Origin: Pseudomonas viridiflava
GTDB lineage: Bacteria; Pseudomonadota; Gammaproteobacteria; Pseudomonadales; Pseudomonadaceae
DNA: 64,000 bases
Reading direction: 5' to 3'
NCBI RefSeq assembly: GCF_900602065.1
Contig: NZ_UWFN01000200.1
Coordinates: 124,001-188,000 of the forward strand
Below are positions 41,884 to 51,337 of the stretch, piece by piece; position 1 is the stretch's first letter; each line of letters begins with the position of its first letter. The position numbers were made by a program, and so were the translations under genes. The notes under the pieces were generated by a model. It worked only from the letters and a program-made list of their open reading frames with translations. It was not told where the DNA came from and did not search any database.

Positions 41884-42384
41884 ATGGACGAAATTCAAAG
41901 ATTGGGCGAATTGCTGAGCGCCAATCAACGCAATGAAGAACATAAGCACCAGCAATTCCATACTGGCCTGGCACAGTGGCAGGCGAGCATCAACACGCTT
42001 TACGAACAGATCGAAATCTGGCTCAAACCATTGACCGAGAGTGGGCAGATCACTGTGGCGTACGAGCCGCACCTTGCGCAGAGCAAGGGCTATCCCGACG
42101 AAAACTCTCCATTCAGCACGCAGCGCCTGACGCTCACAATTGCAGGGCGGCAGGTTGCTTTGATCCCCGAGGCAATGGGCCCGAAGGGGCAGGTGTCGAT
42201 AGCGGCTACGGGCCTGAGCCTGCATGCCCAGGAACAGGTCTCGCTGAACTGCGTAGACGCGACGCAAGGTGTGCAGTGGATGGAGAAGAAAAGAATCGGC
42301 GTGAAAGAGTCGGAACCGGTGCCATTTACGGCAGACCACTTTGCCAGACAGCTACAACTGCTGGTGCCGGGGAGCGCGGTTTAA
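41884..42384 (+). CDS. Hypothetical protein
   Basis: A 166-residue soluble protein with no signal or membrane segment, starting MDEIQRLGELLSANQRNEEH from ATG 41884. The first 60 residues look helical (GLAQWQASINTLYEQIEIWL), and the rest beta-rich (RLTLTIAGRQVALIPEAMGP, VSIAATGLSLHAQEQVSLNC). The upstream in-frame extension lacks a ribosome site. No family was recognised and the neighbours give no functional hint. Confidence 0.55.
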   Translation: MDEIQRLGELLSANQRNEEHKHQQFHTGLAQWQASINTLYEQIEIWLKPLTESGQITVAYEPHLAQSKGYPDENSPFSTQRLTLTIAGRQVALIPEAMGPKGQVSIAATGLSLHAQEQVSLNCVDATQGVQWMEKKRIGVKESEPVPFTADHFARQLQLLVPGSAV

Positions 42385-42432
42385 AAACCATTCAGTGCAA
42401 CTGAAACTTCCACAGCGGGCCGTGATGTTCTT

Positions 42433-42530
42433 ATCGCGGGCAAGCTCTGCTCCCACAGATTGGCGATGGTCTCAAACTCATGGCTGACCTGTGGGAGGCG
42501 AACGGGGTGATGGTCTACCTTACCCGCGAT
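42433..42530. repeat. Composite REP arms
   Basis: ATCGCGGGCAAGCTCTGCTC plus CCACAG (42433-42458) is followed 30 bases later by CTGTGGGAG in inverted orientation and then TACCCGCGAT (42521-42530). It is a degenerate, insertion-bearing copy of the second REP family. Confidence 0.65.
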
Positions 42531-42551
42531 GGGATCAAAATATTTACCGGT

Positions 42552-42872
42552 TTAGTCGCGACGACCCAGCAACAAACCCACCACGAGGCCAAAGCCAGCC
42601 GAAATGGCCACGGTCTGCCATGGGTGACCGCCAATGTAGGTTTCGGTCGCTTCAACTACTGGCTTGGTGCGTTCACGCACGCTGGCAACTGAATCCGCTG
42701 CCTGTTTGAGCTTCAGGCCCAGTTGCGCACGCAGGGTCTCTGCGTCTTCACCGACCAGCGCGGCGCTGTCTTTGAGCAGTTTGTCGGACTCTTCGATCAG
42801 GGCCTGCAGTTCGCTGAAAGCCTGGTCCTTGATCTGTTCTGCAGTGTTTTGAGCGGCAGTTTTACGAGCCAT
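42552..42872 (-). CDS. DUF883 (ElaB/YqjD-type) ribosome-associated membrane protein
   Basis: A 106-residue protein starting MARKTAAQNTAEQIKDQAFS from ATG 42872 with AAGGAA upstream; the longer frame lacks support. The body is a charged amphipathic helix (LQALIEESDKLLKDSAALVG, LKLKQAADSVASVRERTKPV). It ends in a glycine-rich membrane segment and basic tail (GFGLVVGLLLGRRD), the hallmark of the DUF883 family. In E. coli, members tether stationary-phase ribosomes to the inner membrane. Confidence 0.85.
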   Translation of the reverse strand: MARKTAAQNTAEQIKDQAFSELQALIEESDKLLKDSAALVGEDAETLRAQLGLKLKQAADSVASVRERTKPVVEATETYIGGHPWQTVAISAGFGLVVGLLLGRRD

Positions 42873-43035
42873 GATGTTTTCCTTTCGTTGATGATGGCAG
42901 TGAGCAATGGAGTCTTGCGTCTGACGAAAAGTTGCAGTCATTTGTACGACGAAGGACATTTTGCTTGTGGAATTTGCCGGAAACAGACTCCTGCGGGTGT
43001 AAGATACTTCCGGTTTTTAGTCACAGGTGACCGTT

Positions 43036-43290
43036 ATGAGTTTCAATCTGGCCAATCGGCCGCTTCCCGAACGAGCAGCGCTCGAAGACGAGAAATCCCG
43101 CCTCTTTGATCTTTGGCAAAGCAACCTGGGCAAGGCCAAGGGTGATGCGGCACGAATATTTGGCGAACGCTCCAAGCGTAAGGGCAAGTGGTCTGAATGG
43201 GTTCGTGCGGAGCTGGATACCATGAGTCCGCCCGAGTACGCCAACATGGTGCGCAGTGAAATCAACCGCCTGATGGCTGCCAGCAAGTAA
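43036..43290 (+). CDS. Small conserved hypothetical protein
   Basis: An 84-residue basic, soluble protein: MSFNLANRPLPERAALEDEK then NLGKAKGDAARIFGERSKRK and MVRSEINRLMAASK. ATG 43036 follows CAGGTGA. It is predicted to be mostly helical. No family was recognised. Neighbours on both sides are minus-strand envelope genes. Confidence 0.6.
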   Translation: MSFNLANRPLPERAALEDEKSRLFDLWQSNLGKAKGDAARIFGERSKRKGKWSEWVRAELDTMSPPEYANMVRSEINRLMAASK

Positions 43291-43329
43291 CAGCCTTTCT
43301 TCGCCGTACGATTCCCGCGGGGCGCTGTT

Positions 43330-43809
43330 TTACCAGCTCCCGTCGATGGGCTGCGGCAGGTTCAAGACGCCACTGTCCTTGAAACGCATGGTGCCAAACA
43401 ACCCACCTGCCAGCTTGCCGCGCAAGGTGTAGGGCAGATTGTCGAGACTTTGGCTTTGCGTCAGGCCCACGGCCTGGCGCAGCGCCGCGAAGGCCGACAC
43501 GCTGACGGGGACCACCAGCACGGCTTCGGAAAACCGCCCGATGGAGCCTTGCTGGTCGCTGACGCCTGAGGCCAGCAACTTGCCGTTAACGTCCAGGTCC
43601 AGCGCCACGCCGTTGTACTCAATGGCATTTTCATTAGGGTTCTGCAGTCGCAACTTGACCGCGAGCCTGACTTCCAGGCCCTGACCGGGCAACGGCTCGA
43701 TGCCGACCACGTTGATATTCAGCGGGTCGCGGTTGGGCAGCAGCACGCAGGCATTCAAGGTCAACAGCAGCAGGCTGATCAGCAGCGTACGAATCGTGCG
43801 TGAGGGCAT
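43330..43809 (-). CDS. LEA type 2 (WHy domain) lipoprotein
   Basis: A 159-residue lipoprotein: MPSRTIRTLLISLLLLTLNA then the lipobox cysteine. The body reads VVGIEPLPGQGLEVRLAVKL, QNPNENAIEYNGVALDLDVN and GVSDQQGSIGRFSEAVLVVP, the water-stress/LEA_2 fold pattern. ATG 43809 is supported by CAGGA upstream; the longer frame would bury the signal. A possible envelope stress role is inferred from the family only. Confidence 0.75.
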   Translation of the reverse strand: MPSRTIRTLLISLLLLTLNACVLLPNRDPLNINVVGIEPLPGQGLEVRLAVKLRLQNPNENAIEYNGVALDLDVNGKLLASGVSDQQGSIGRFSEAVLVVPVSVSAFAALRQAVGLTQSQSLDNLPYTLRGKLAGGLFGTMRFKDSGVLNLPQPIDGSW

Positions 43810-43933
43810 TCGATGTTTTCCTGGGAGTGGTGGCAGGGGCTGCGCTATCCGGTCAGACCTCACTCATGCGCAGAGATTCGTTTTCCACCTGCGCTGGCTT
43901 ATGCTGCGGGACCTGCCTGTTACCGAGTCGCAG

Positions 43934-45007
43934 ATGCCCAGACATCAGAAACCATCGCCCCCGATTGCACATGCGATCGTCAAAGACACCATTTCCGTTG
44001 AGTTGGTGCAGGAGGCACTCCTGGAAAGCCGTCTGCGCAAGGATCAACAGCAGGCGCTGCTGGCGCAGGCGGGTATTGCTCCCGAGTTGATGGCTGATCG
44101 GCAGGCGAGGGTGTCGGTCAGCGCTTACGCAGCGCTGTGGCGCAGCATGGAGCTCTGCACTGACGATTTGTTCTTTGGCATGGACCCGCGCCCTCTGCGC
44201 AAGGGCAGCCTTGAGTTTCTTTGTCGCTCGTCCATGGCGCAGCCGACACTTGCCGAGGGGCTTGTGTCCGGGCTGGATTTCCTGGGGCTGATGCTGGAGC
44301 GTTTTAGTGCGCGTTTGATCCGTCAGCAAAGCGTGGCAGAGATCGTTATTGATCAAGAGCTCGCGACGGCCTCCCGAGCGTTCGCAGACTTCACGTTCTG
44401 GATGATTGTGCATGGTGTTGCCTGCTGGCTATGTGGGCGACGCGTGCCAATTTTGGGCATTGAATTGCGATGTGTGCAGCCGGATCACATCGACGACTAC
44501 AAGGTGATGTTCTCGGAAAACCTGCGCTTTCAGCGCCCTCGGTCGAGAATGATCTTTGCTGCTGATTGCCTTGATTTGCCCATAAAACGCACTAGAGCCG
44601 AACTCGACGCTTTCCTCGGGGCAGTGCCCGCGAACCTGTTGGTCAGGTACCGGGATTCGCAAAGTCTGGCCAGTCGTATCCGCCAGCACCTGCGTAGCCT
44701 GCCGCCAGAGCAGTGGCCAAACAGTGCCGAGTTGGCAAAGGGGTTGTTCATGTCGGGTTCGACACTGCGTCGGCGTCTGGCCGAAGAGGCGCAAAGCTAC
44801 CAGGCGCTCAAGGACTCCGTGCGCAAGGACCTGGCAATCGGCTGGCTGGCCGATGAACAACTGGACTTCACGACGATTGCCGGACGCCTGGGGTTTGCCG
44901 ACGTCAGTTCTTTTCACAAGGCCTTTAGAAAATGGTCCGGGACCAACCCGGGTCACTATCGTGACGTGGTACTGGGCCGTATTGGCCAAACCGGTCATCC
45001 ACACTGA
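43934..45007 (+). CDS. AraC-family transcriptional regulator
   Basis: A 357-residue regulator of the arabinose-binding-domain (OruR/ArgR-like) subgroup. The N-terminal 200 residues hold the sensing domain (DPRPLRKGSLEFLCRSSMAQ, TLAEGLVSGLDFLGLMLERF). The C-terminal double HTH has AELAKGLFMSGSTLRRRLAE and FTTIAGRLGFADVSSFHKAF followed by RKWSGTNPGHYRD. ATG 43934 is chosen; an upstream ATG near 43898 would add 12 residues. It is directly upstream of SDR, thiolase and enoyl-CoA hydratase genes, which it probably activates. Confidence 0.85.
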   Translation: MPRHQKPSPPIAHAIVKDTISVELVQEALLESRLRKDQQQALLAQAGIAPELMADRQARVSVSAYAALWRSMELCTDDLFFGMDPRPLRKGSLEFLCRSSMAQPTLAEGLVSGLDFLGLMLERFSARLIRQQSVAEIVIDQELATASRAFADFTFWMIVHGVACWLCGRRVPILGIELRCVQPDHIDDYKVMFSENLRFQRPRSRMIFAADCLDLPIKRTRAELDAFLGAVPANLLVRYRDSQSLASRIRQHLRSLPPEQWPNSAELAKGLFMSGSTLRRRLAEEAQSYQALKDSVRKDLAIGWLADEQLDFTTIAGRLGFADVSSFHKAFRKWSGTNPGHYRDVVLGRIGQTGHPH

Positions 45008-45085
45008 GCACTTTGACCATTGCCTGAAACAGGCAGCAGCGCGACTATTTCGGTACAAGAACAACACACCGAATAGAGGTCACTC

Positions 45086-45853
45086 ATGGATATTCGCAAC
45101 AAGGTATTCCTCGTCAGCGGCGGGGCTTCGGGATTAGGCGCCGCCACTGCGCGCATGCTGATCAGCGCGGGGGCCAAAGTGGTACTCGCCGACCTCAACG
45201 CCGATGCATTGGCCGTGCAACTCGATCAGCTTGGGCCGAACGCCCGGGCAGTCGTTACCGATGTTTGTCAGGAGGATTCGGCTCAGTCTGCGGTAGACGC
45301 CAGTGTTCAAGCATTCGGCGCGCTCCATGGCTTGGTCAACTGTGCCGGTATCGTCGGTGCGCAAAAAATCCTCGGCAAAGAAGGGCCGCATGCTCTGGCC
45401 GATTTTCGTCGGGTGATCGACGTCAACCTCATCGGCAGTTTCAACCTTCTTCGACTCGCCAGTGCAGCGATTGCCGCTGTCACTGCAGATGAAAACGGCG
45501 AGCGAGGGGTGATCATTAATACCGCTTCAGTGGCTGCGTACGACGGTCAGATTGGCCAGGCGGCCTATGCCGCCTCAAAAGGCGCCATTGTCAGCATGAC
45601 CCTGCCCGCTGCCAGAGAGCTGGCGCGCTTTGGTATCCGGGTCATGACCATCGCTCCCGGTATTTTCGAAACGCCGATGATGGCGGGCATGACGCCTCAG
45701 GTGCGTGAGTCGCTGGCTGCGGGAGTGCCGTTCCCGCCGCGCCTGGGTAAGCCGGACGAATACGCTGCGCTGGTACGGCACATCATTGAAAATCCGATGC
45801 TCAATGGCGAAGTGATCCGTCTGGATGGAGCCTTGCGGATGGCGGCCAGATGA
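45086..45853 (+). CDS. Short-chain dehydrogenase (3-hydroxyacyl-CoA dehydrogenase type)
   Basis: A 255-residue SDR similar to type II 3-hydroxyacyl-CoA / 2-methyl-3-hydroxybutyryl-CoA dehydrogenases. The NAD site is [12 protein letters not shown] (residues 11-22), D in VLADLN marks NAD preference, and the catalytic set is S148, Y161 and K165 (YAASK). The long insertion [20 protein letters not shown] and the [20 protein letters not shown] segment are typical of that subgroup. With a thiolase and hydratase beside it, oxidation of a 3-hydroxyacyl-CoA is likely. Confidence 0.87.
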   Translation: MDIRNKVFLVSGGASGLGAATARMLISAGAKVVLADLNADALAVQLDQLGPNARAVVTDVCQEDSAQSAVDASVQAFGALHGLVNCAGIVGAQKILGKEGPHALADFRRVIDVNLIGSFNLLRLASAAIAAVTADENGERGVIINTASVAAYDGQIGQAAYAASKGAIVSMTLPAARELARFGIRVMTIAPGIFETPMMAGMTPQVRESLAAGVPFPPRLGKPDEYAALVRHIIENPMLNGEVIRLDGALRMAAR

Positions 45854-45929
45854 GCGTTCGCACTGCGCCATCACCTACAGGAGCTGTATTCCAATTCAAT
45901 TGCAGCCTGTCTGCGATGAGGAACTGAAC

Positions 45930-47138
45930 ATGACGTCAGTACATCCAGGTTTGAATGATGACCCCGTCGTAATCGTCAGCGCCGTGCGTACACCCATGGG
46001 CGGTTTTCAGGGCGACTTGCAAAGCCTGACGGCGCCTCAGTTGGGCGCGGCGGCTATCCGTGCAGCGGTAGAGCGCGCAGGCGTCCCGGCCAAAGATGTC
46101 GAACAGGTTTTGTTCGGTTGCGTATTGTCAGCAGGGCTCGGGCAGGCACCCGCACGGCAGGCCGCACTGGGTGCGGGGCTCGCCACGTCGACGCGCTGCA
46201 CGACGCTTAACAAAATGTGTGGCTCGGGTATGCAGGCAGCGATTCTGGCTCACGACCAGTTGCTGGCAGGTAGCGCCAGAGTGATGGTGGCGGGCGGCAT
46301 GGAAAGTATGTCCAACGCCCCGTACCTGCTGGACCGTGCCCGCGCAGGCTATCGAATGGGGCACGGTCGAGTGCTCGATCACATGTTCCTCGACGGCCTG
46401 GAAGATGCCTATGAATCAGGGCGGCTGATGGGCACGTATGCCGAGCAGTGCGCAGAAAGCAATAATTTCAGCCGAGAGGTCCAGGACGCCTTTGCAGTCG
46501 CCTCACTGACCCGCGCACAGGAAGCGATCGAACGTGGCTGGTTCGCGGATGAAATAGTCCCGCTGCAAGTCGTGTCAGGGAAGGAGCAGCGTCCGGTCAG
46601 TCATGATGAGCAGCCACCCAAGGGGCGGCCGGACAAGATTCCGACACTCAAACCGGCCTTTCGCCAAGGCGGCACCGTGACTGCGGCCAACTCCAGTTCC
46701 ATTTCTGATGGCGCCGCTGCGCTGCTGTTGATGCGGCGTTCAGAAGCGAACCGGCGAGGGTTGAAACCCTTGGCGCTGATTCAGGGGCATGCGGCTTTCG
46801 CCGATGAGCCGGGGTTGTTTCCCGTCGCCCCCATTGGTGCGATTCGCTCGCTGATGAAACGTACCGGATGGACGTTGGATGAGGTCGATCTGTTCGAAAT
46901 CAATGAGGCATTCGCCGTCGTGACGCTGGCTGCGATGAGTCAGTTGGAATTGCCTCATGGCAAGGTAAACATCCATGGCGGCGCGTGCGCACTGGGTCAC
47001 CCGATTGGTGCTTCGGGCGCCCGTATTCTGGTCACCTTGCTGGGCGCCTTGCGACGCAAAGGGTTGCGTCGTGGTGTCGCGGCGATCTGCATCGGTGGTG
47101 GGGAAGCTACAGCCATGGCAATAGAAATTATTGAATAA
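45930..47138 (+). CDS. Acetyl-CoA acyltransferase (thiolase)
   Basis: A 402-residue thiolase. The nucleophile cysteine is C97 in LNKMCGSGMQAA. The NEAFAVV motif and the C-terminal GGACALGHPIGASGARI with the second cysteine-containing motif (CIGGGEATAMAIE) are in place. It cleaves 3-ketoacyl-CoA with CoA, or condenses two acetyl-CoA. ATG 45930 is used; an upstream in-frame reading overlaps the SDR gene end. It sits in an acyl-CoA degradation cluster. Confidence 0.9.
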   Translation: MTSVHPGLNDDPVVIVSAVRTPMGGFQGDLQSLTAPQLGAAAIRAAVERAGVPAKDVEQVLFGCVLSAGLGQAPARQAALGAGLATSTRCTTLNKMCGSGMQAAILAHDQLLAGSARVMVAGGMESMSNAPYLLDRARAGYRMGHGRVLDHMFLDGLEDAYESGRLMGTYAEQCAESNNFSREVQDAFAVASLTRAQEAIERGWFADEIVPLQVVSGKEQRPVSHDEQPPKGRPDKIPTLKPAFRQGGTVTAANSSSISDGAAALLLMRRSEANRRGLKPLALIQGHAAFADEPGLFPVAPIGAIRSLMKRTGWTLDEVDLFEINEAFAVVTLAAMSQLELPHGKVNIHGGACALGHPIGASGARILVTLLGALRRKGLRRGVAAICIGGGEATAMAIEIIE

Positions 47139-47211
47139 AATCAGATAGATATTCTTATTGCTTAAAGTTGTTTATGGAAAGCTCGCTATTTTGTAAAGGG
47201 GTGCATTATCA

Positions 47212-47985
47212 ATGAGTTACGAATGTATTGTGATAAAGATTCTAGACAGGGTTGCGCTCATCACCCTCAACCGGCCCGAGGCGTTGAATGCGCTTAACGC
47301 GCAATTGGTCAGCGAGCTGAATCTCGCTCTGGATGATCTGGACAACAACCGTGACGTGGGCTGTATCGTCCTGACCGGCTCCAGCAAAGCCTTCGCTGCG
47401 GGTGCTGATATCAAGGAAATGGCTGAGCTGAAATACCCGCAGATCTACCTGGATGACCTGTTCAGCGACAGTGACCGGATTGCCGGTCGACGTACGCCAA
47501 TGATCGCCGCCGTGGCTGGGTTTGCGCTGGGAGGCGGTTGTGAGCTGGCGTTGATGTGTGACTTTATTCTGGCCGCAGACAATGCCCGTTTCGGCCAGCC
47601 CGAGATCAAGCTGGGTGTATTACCCGGTATGGGCGGCACGCAGCGTCTGACCCATGCGGTAGGCAAGGCCAAAGCCATGGAGATGTGCCTGACCGGGCGT
47701 CTCATCGACGCTCAGGAGGCGGAGCGTTCCGGGCTGGTGGCCAGGGTGCTACCGCTCGACGAACTGCTGGATGAGGCGCTGAAAGTGGCTGCGTCCATTG
47801 CCGAGAAGTCGCTTCCTGTGGCGATGATGGTCAAGGAAAGTGTCAATCGGGCATTCGAAGTCAGTCTGGCCGAAGGTATTCGTTTCGAACGTCGCGTGTT
47901 TCATGCTGCGTTTGCGACTGAAGATCAGAAGGAAGGCATGGCCGCTTTCATCGAAAAGCGCGAGCCACGCTTCATGGGTCGCTGA
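47212..47985 (+). CDS. Enoyl-CoA hydratase
   Basis: A 257-residue crotonase-family enzyme. Oxyanion-hole segments are [14 protein letters not shown] and [14 protein letters not shown]. The two catalytic glutamate regions (GGCELAL and [19 protein letters not shown]) match short-chain enoyl-CoA hydratases. It adds water to 2-enoyl-CoA, giving the substrate for the SDR two genes upstream. The short AT-rich gap before it (47139-47211) may carry a separate promoter. No acyl-CoA dehydrogenase gene is adjacent. Confidence 0.92.
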   Translation: MSYECIVIKILDRVALITLNRPEALNALNAQLVSELNLALDDLDNNRDVGCIVLTGSSKAFAAGADIKEMAELKYPQIYLDDLFSDSDRIAGRRTPMIAAVAGFALGGGCELALMCDFILAADNARFGQPEIKLGVLPGMGGTQRLTHAVGKAKAMEMCLTGRLIDAQEAERSGLVARVLPLDELLDEALKVAASIAEKSLPVAMMVKESVNRAFEVSLAEGIRFERRVFHAAFATEDQKEGMAAFIEKREPRFMGR

Positions 47986-47989
47986 TGCC

Positions 47990-49987
47990 TCAGCCATGCT
48001 GGATGAAGGCCTGATGCAGTCGCTTCGGCCAGTTCTGCTCGAACCAGTCCCGCAGTTTGATGCAATGCCCCGGATGAATCAGGCACAGGCCGTCCGGGGT
48101 GTTGCGGTATGCCATAGCCAGCTCGCGCAGTTGCCGGGCGCCTAGCCCACAATAGCCTTGCTTGTCGGTTTTGCCTTCGAAGAGAAAATGCTCCGGTTGC
48201 AGGCGGGCGAGGAATTCCAGTCCGGCCTGGCGCATTCGAACGATGTACCACAAACGGTCAGGCAGCGGCGCTCCCTTGAGGCCAGGGTATTGGGTCAAGC
48301 GCAAGTCCGCGTCGAAAAACGACAGCGCAGCGTGCTGCACCGGGGCGTCAAGTGCTGCGTTGTGGCGTTGGGCAGTCAGCTGTGGCGGTGCGCCCGCCAT
48401 GCTGATGCGTGTGCCAGTGAGTTCAAATTTACTCTCGGCCGTCGTGAGTGAGATATCTCTACAGGTCACCAGATGAAGCGTCTGAGGCCTGTCCAGATGG
48501 ACTGTCTGCGCCGTAGGCAAGCCATCCATACGATTCAGCGCTTGCTGATCCTTGAGCTGCGTAAGGTGTTCGTCCGGCACTGAGTGGATAATCGGTCGAT
48601 CAGGGTCGTTGTCAAAGTGGGCAATCAACAGCGCCGTGCCGATTCTCAGTGCCTTGAGTTGTTCCAGAGAAAGCGCAGCCGGCGCGCTGAGTTCGTCTCT
48701 GGTGGCACACGCGTCAGGCAGGGGTTTGAAACAGATGGGCAGGCGACCATTGAGCCGTTGATCCTGTTCTTGCTCGCAGTGACTCAACAGCGTCGCGGGC
48801 TTGAAGCCGTTCGCGGCGGCTTTGCGATGCTTTAATCCGGGCCGGAACGGCATTTCCCAAGGCAGTACGCGCAAGCTGCTGGCGTAGCCACTACTGAACG
48901 GCTCTATTTCGCAATGCGTCGAGCCTGCCCCCGGCGGTGTTGGGAGAGACTTCAGGATATCGATGATCTGCGCTGTATCCTGCTCAGGAAAACCTTGTAG
49001 AACCTCGGGTTGCTTACCGACGTGATTGACCTCGGTGATCAGCCACTGATCGTTGAAGCGTGCCTCTGGATGCGCCTGAACCTGAACGATCTGGCCCGGA
49101 GTCAACGGGAGGTCGATGCTGAGACCGAGGATGACGCGGCGCTCACAGCGTTGACGTTCCAGGGTCCGGGCGCTGATCTGGCGGTCATGTGCCTGGCGTT
49201 CGGTGGGCAGTCGCGAAAGGATGCTGGCTTCAAAACGCTGGTTGCTGGCCTCCAGCTCGTTATGGTTTGCAGGTTGTGGGACCGTGATCGCCCCGTCGTG
49301 GCTCTGCGCTTCGTGATGGGCTGTCGTCGGCATTAGTGACCATTGCTCTGCAAGGTGCGCGAGAGAGGGAGATCTTTTTTCCGACAAGATCGACGGCTGA
49401 AATTTCACGGGGAAGGGCCGGTGTGGAAAGCGGGCCGGATCGTCGGCGAAGATCAGCAAATGGGAGGACTGCTGCTGCTCAAAGCGAAAGTGAATGCCTT
49501 CTTCTTCGCAAAGCCGTAGCAACAAATGCAGATCGGTTTCGTCATGCTGTACACACGCTTCTCGCGGCGGATAAATCCCCACCAACTGCTCAAACCGGTA
49601 CGAGCCCGGTTTCAGCCCGTGCTCGCTCATGAGCCGGGCGATAATTTGCGGTGCGCTCAGATTGCGGAAAACCCGGTGTTGGCGATGTTGTTGCAGGTCC
49701 AGCAGGGCCGGGCCCAGCTCTATTCGATAAAGGCCCAGGGCTGTACCGGCGTGCAGGCAGGTAGCGCTGCTGATCTTGCCATGTACAACCCTGTCCGGGC
49801 TTAAGGCGAGACAGGCGGCCTGTTGCTCAAGGGCCTTGAAATCCAGGTGCGGATCGTCGCAGAGACAATCGACGACGAAACGGTAAGGTGCGTTCAGGGC
49901 TTCCCACCCGCTGATGCTGATGACGGGCAGATTCACCTTGTGATCGACAATCGCCAGTGTGATCGGCATTTGTTGGCCTTCAGACAT
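47990..49987 (-). CDS. Divergent VgrG-like protein
   Basis: A 665-residue protein from ATG 49987 (GGAG eight bases upstream). The N-terminal half resembles VgrG / phage gpD (PYRFVVDCLCDDPHLDFKAL, FRNLSAPQIIARLMSEHGLK, CVQHDETDLHLLLRLCEEEG, LTPGQIVQVQAHPEARFNDQ), the spike hub of type VI secretion. After about residue 350 the usual OB-fold and beta-helix consensus is not recognisable; instead come low-identity segments and a C-terminal domain of about 95 residues (LWYIVRMRQAGLEFLARLQP, GLCLIHPGHCIKLRDWFEQN). No other type VI gene lies near. It may be an orphan spike with a specialised tip; function uncertain. Confidence 0.65.
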   Translation of the reverse strand: MSEGQQMPITLAIVDHKVNLPVISISGWEALNAPYRFVVDCLCDDPHLDFKALEQQAACLALSPDRVVHGKISSATCLHAGTALGLYRIELGPALLDLQQHRQHRVFRNLSAPQIIARLMSEHGLKPGSYRFEQLVGIYPPREACVQHDETDLHLLLRLCEEEGIHFRFEQQQSSHLLIFADDPARFPHRPFPVKFQPSILSEKRSPSLAHLAEQWSLMPTTAHHEAQSHDGAITVPQPANHNELEASNQRFEASILSRLPTERQAHDRQISARTLERQRCERRVILGLSIDLPLTPGQIVQVQAHPEARFNDQWLITEVNHVGKQPEVLQGFPEQDTAQIIDILKSLPTPPGAGSTHCEIEPFSSGYASSLRVLPWEMPFRPGLKHRKAAANGFKPATLLSHCEQEQDQRLNGRLPICFKPLPDACATRDELSAPAALSLEQLKALRIGTALLIAHFDNDPDRPIIHSVPDEHLTQLKDQQALNRMDGLPTAQTVHLDRPQTLHLVTCRDISLTTAESKFELTGTRISMAGAPPQLTAQRHNAALDAPVQHAALSFFDADLRLTQYPGLKGAPLPDRLWYIVRMRQAGLEFLARLQPEHFLFEGKTDKQGYCGLGARQLRELAMAYRNTPDGLCLIHPGHCIKLRDWFEQNWPKRLHQAFIQHG

Positions 49988-50324
49988 CCACATCGCTCCC
50001 ACCTTTATTTTGAGGTGGGAGAGGGTACGAAATGCCACGGGTCATGGGCATCGCTTAAGCATTTTTCGGAAAGGGACTACAAGTTAAAGAGGAATGTCGC
50101 TAGTTGCGCTGCAGAGCATTAATGACGATGCAAACCCCAAACGATCCTCAATGAACGACGGCGGGGGTTTCATCTGGCGTCATCGGGTATAAAATGCGCC
50201 GTCGCCGCGCATCCGTCGCGGCACGCAGGCCACCTCATTTTTAACGTTTTGCCCTGGTTTGCAGTCAGCCCGCTCAAGAGGGTTGGCGCATCGGGCAAAA
50301 CGCAATTGGATCAAGAGAGCAAGC
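49988..50324. other. Divergent intergenic region, vgrG-like and yebC-like genes
   Basis: About 340 bases. A TATAAAAT at 50188-50195 is a possible -10 element for the YebC-family gene. No other element was seen. Confidence 0.35.
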
Positions 50325-51029
50325 ATGGGCGCACAGTGGAAGGTCAAGCATAAAGAAGCAGCATCCAATGCCAAGGGGCGTATCTTCGGCAAGCTGTCCA
50401 AGGAAATCATGATTGCGGCGCGCGCAGGGGCCGATCCGGACATGAATCCGCGCCTGCGGTTGGTAGTGGAACAGGCTAAAAAAGCCTCTATGCCACGTGA
50501 AACCCTGGAGCGTGCGATCAAGAAAGGCGCCGGGCTGCTGGGTGAAAACGTGACGTTCGAGCGTCTGACCTATGAAGGCTTTGCTCCACATCGAGTGCCG
50601 GTGATCGTTGAGTGTCTGACTGACAACATCAACCGCACAGTGTCGGAAATCCGTGTGCTGTTCCGCAAAGGGCAACTGGGCGCAGCAGGTTCGGTTTCCT
50701 GGGACTTCAACTATCAGGGCATGATCGAGGCGGTGCCGACCAGTCCGGACGCTGACCCGGATGAGGCGGCGATTGAGGCGGGTGCTCAGGATTGCGAGCC
50801 GGGCGAGGAGGGCGCAACCCTGTTCCTCACTGAACCTACCGATATGGATGCGGTGTGCAAAAAGCTTCCGGAATTTGGTTTTACCGTGCAGTCAGCCCAA
50901 TTGGGTTACCGCCCGAAAAGCACCGTTGACGGCCTGAACGAAGAGCAGATGGCCGAAGTTGAAGCCTTCCTGGCGGCTATCGACAACAATGACGACGTGC
51001 AGAACGTTTATGTAGGGTTGGCAGGGTAG
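50325..51029 (+). CDS. YebC/PmpR family protein
   Basis: A 234-residue YebC/PmpR/YeeN family protein. Shared segments are [50 protein letters not shown] and [20 protein letters not shown]. The three-domain layout and length are normal. Family members act as transcription regulators (PmpR) or help ribosomes through difficult proline-containing sequences. The N-terminus [11 protein letters not shown] lacks the usual MAGHSKW start, so it is probably the second, YeeN-like paralogue rather than the ruvC-linked YebC. Confidence 0.85.
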   Translation: MGAQWKVKHKEAASNAKGRIFGKLSKEIMIAARAGADPDMNPRLRLVVEQAKKASMPRETLERAIKKGAGLLGENVTFERLTYEGFAPHRVPVIVECLTDNINRTVSEIRVLFRKGQLGAAGSVSWDFNYQGMIEAVPTSPDADPDEAAIEAGAQDCEPGEEGATLFLTEPTDMDAVCKKLPEFGFTVQSAQLGYRPKSTVDGLNEEQMAEVEAFLAAIDNNDDVQNVYVGLAG

Positions 51030-51337
51030 CGCTGAACACGTAAAACCGGCCGGGCGGCGCTCCGGTGTCCCTGACACATCGCTCTCGCGCACCAAACTTG
51101 GTTCTATGTGGGAGCGTTGCTTGGTCTGGGCGGCATTCCGACGATAAAGGCGATGCGGTTTGAAGGATAAACCGCGGTGTTCTTATCGCGGGCAAGCACC
51201 GCTCCCACATAAAAACCTCATTTATTCAGTGAGTTATATTTTGTTTGATGAGAGCGGTGCTTGGTCTGGGCGGCATTCCGACGATCGGGGCGATGCGTTC
51301 TAGCGTCGCCCCTCCCGGAGCAAGCACCGCTCCGGTT
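51030..51337. other. REP-rich intergenic region
   Basis: About 310 bases between convergent genes. Two REP-type units occupy it: 51103-51213 (arms near TGTGGGAGCG and CGCTCCCACAT) and 51247-51335 (GAGCGGTGCTT and AAGCACCGCTC). Both contain the same 25-base direct repeat beginning TTGGTCTGGGCGGCATTCCG (51121-51145 and 51261-51285). Confidence 0.75.

Noticed and set aside
47990..49987. VgrG-like gene considered as part of a phage tail or type VI cluster
   Set aside because: Flanking genes are enoyl-CoA hydratase and a YebC-family gene; no baseplate, sheath or Hcp gene is in the window.
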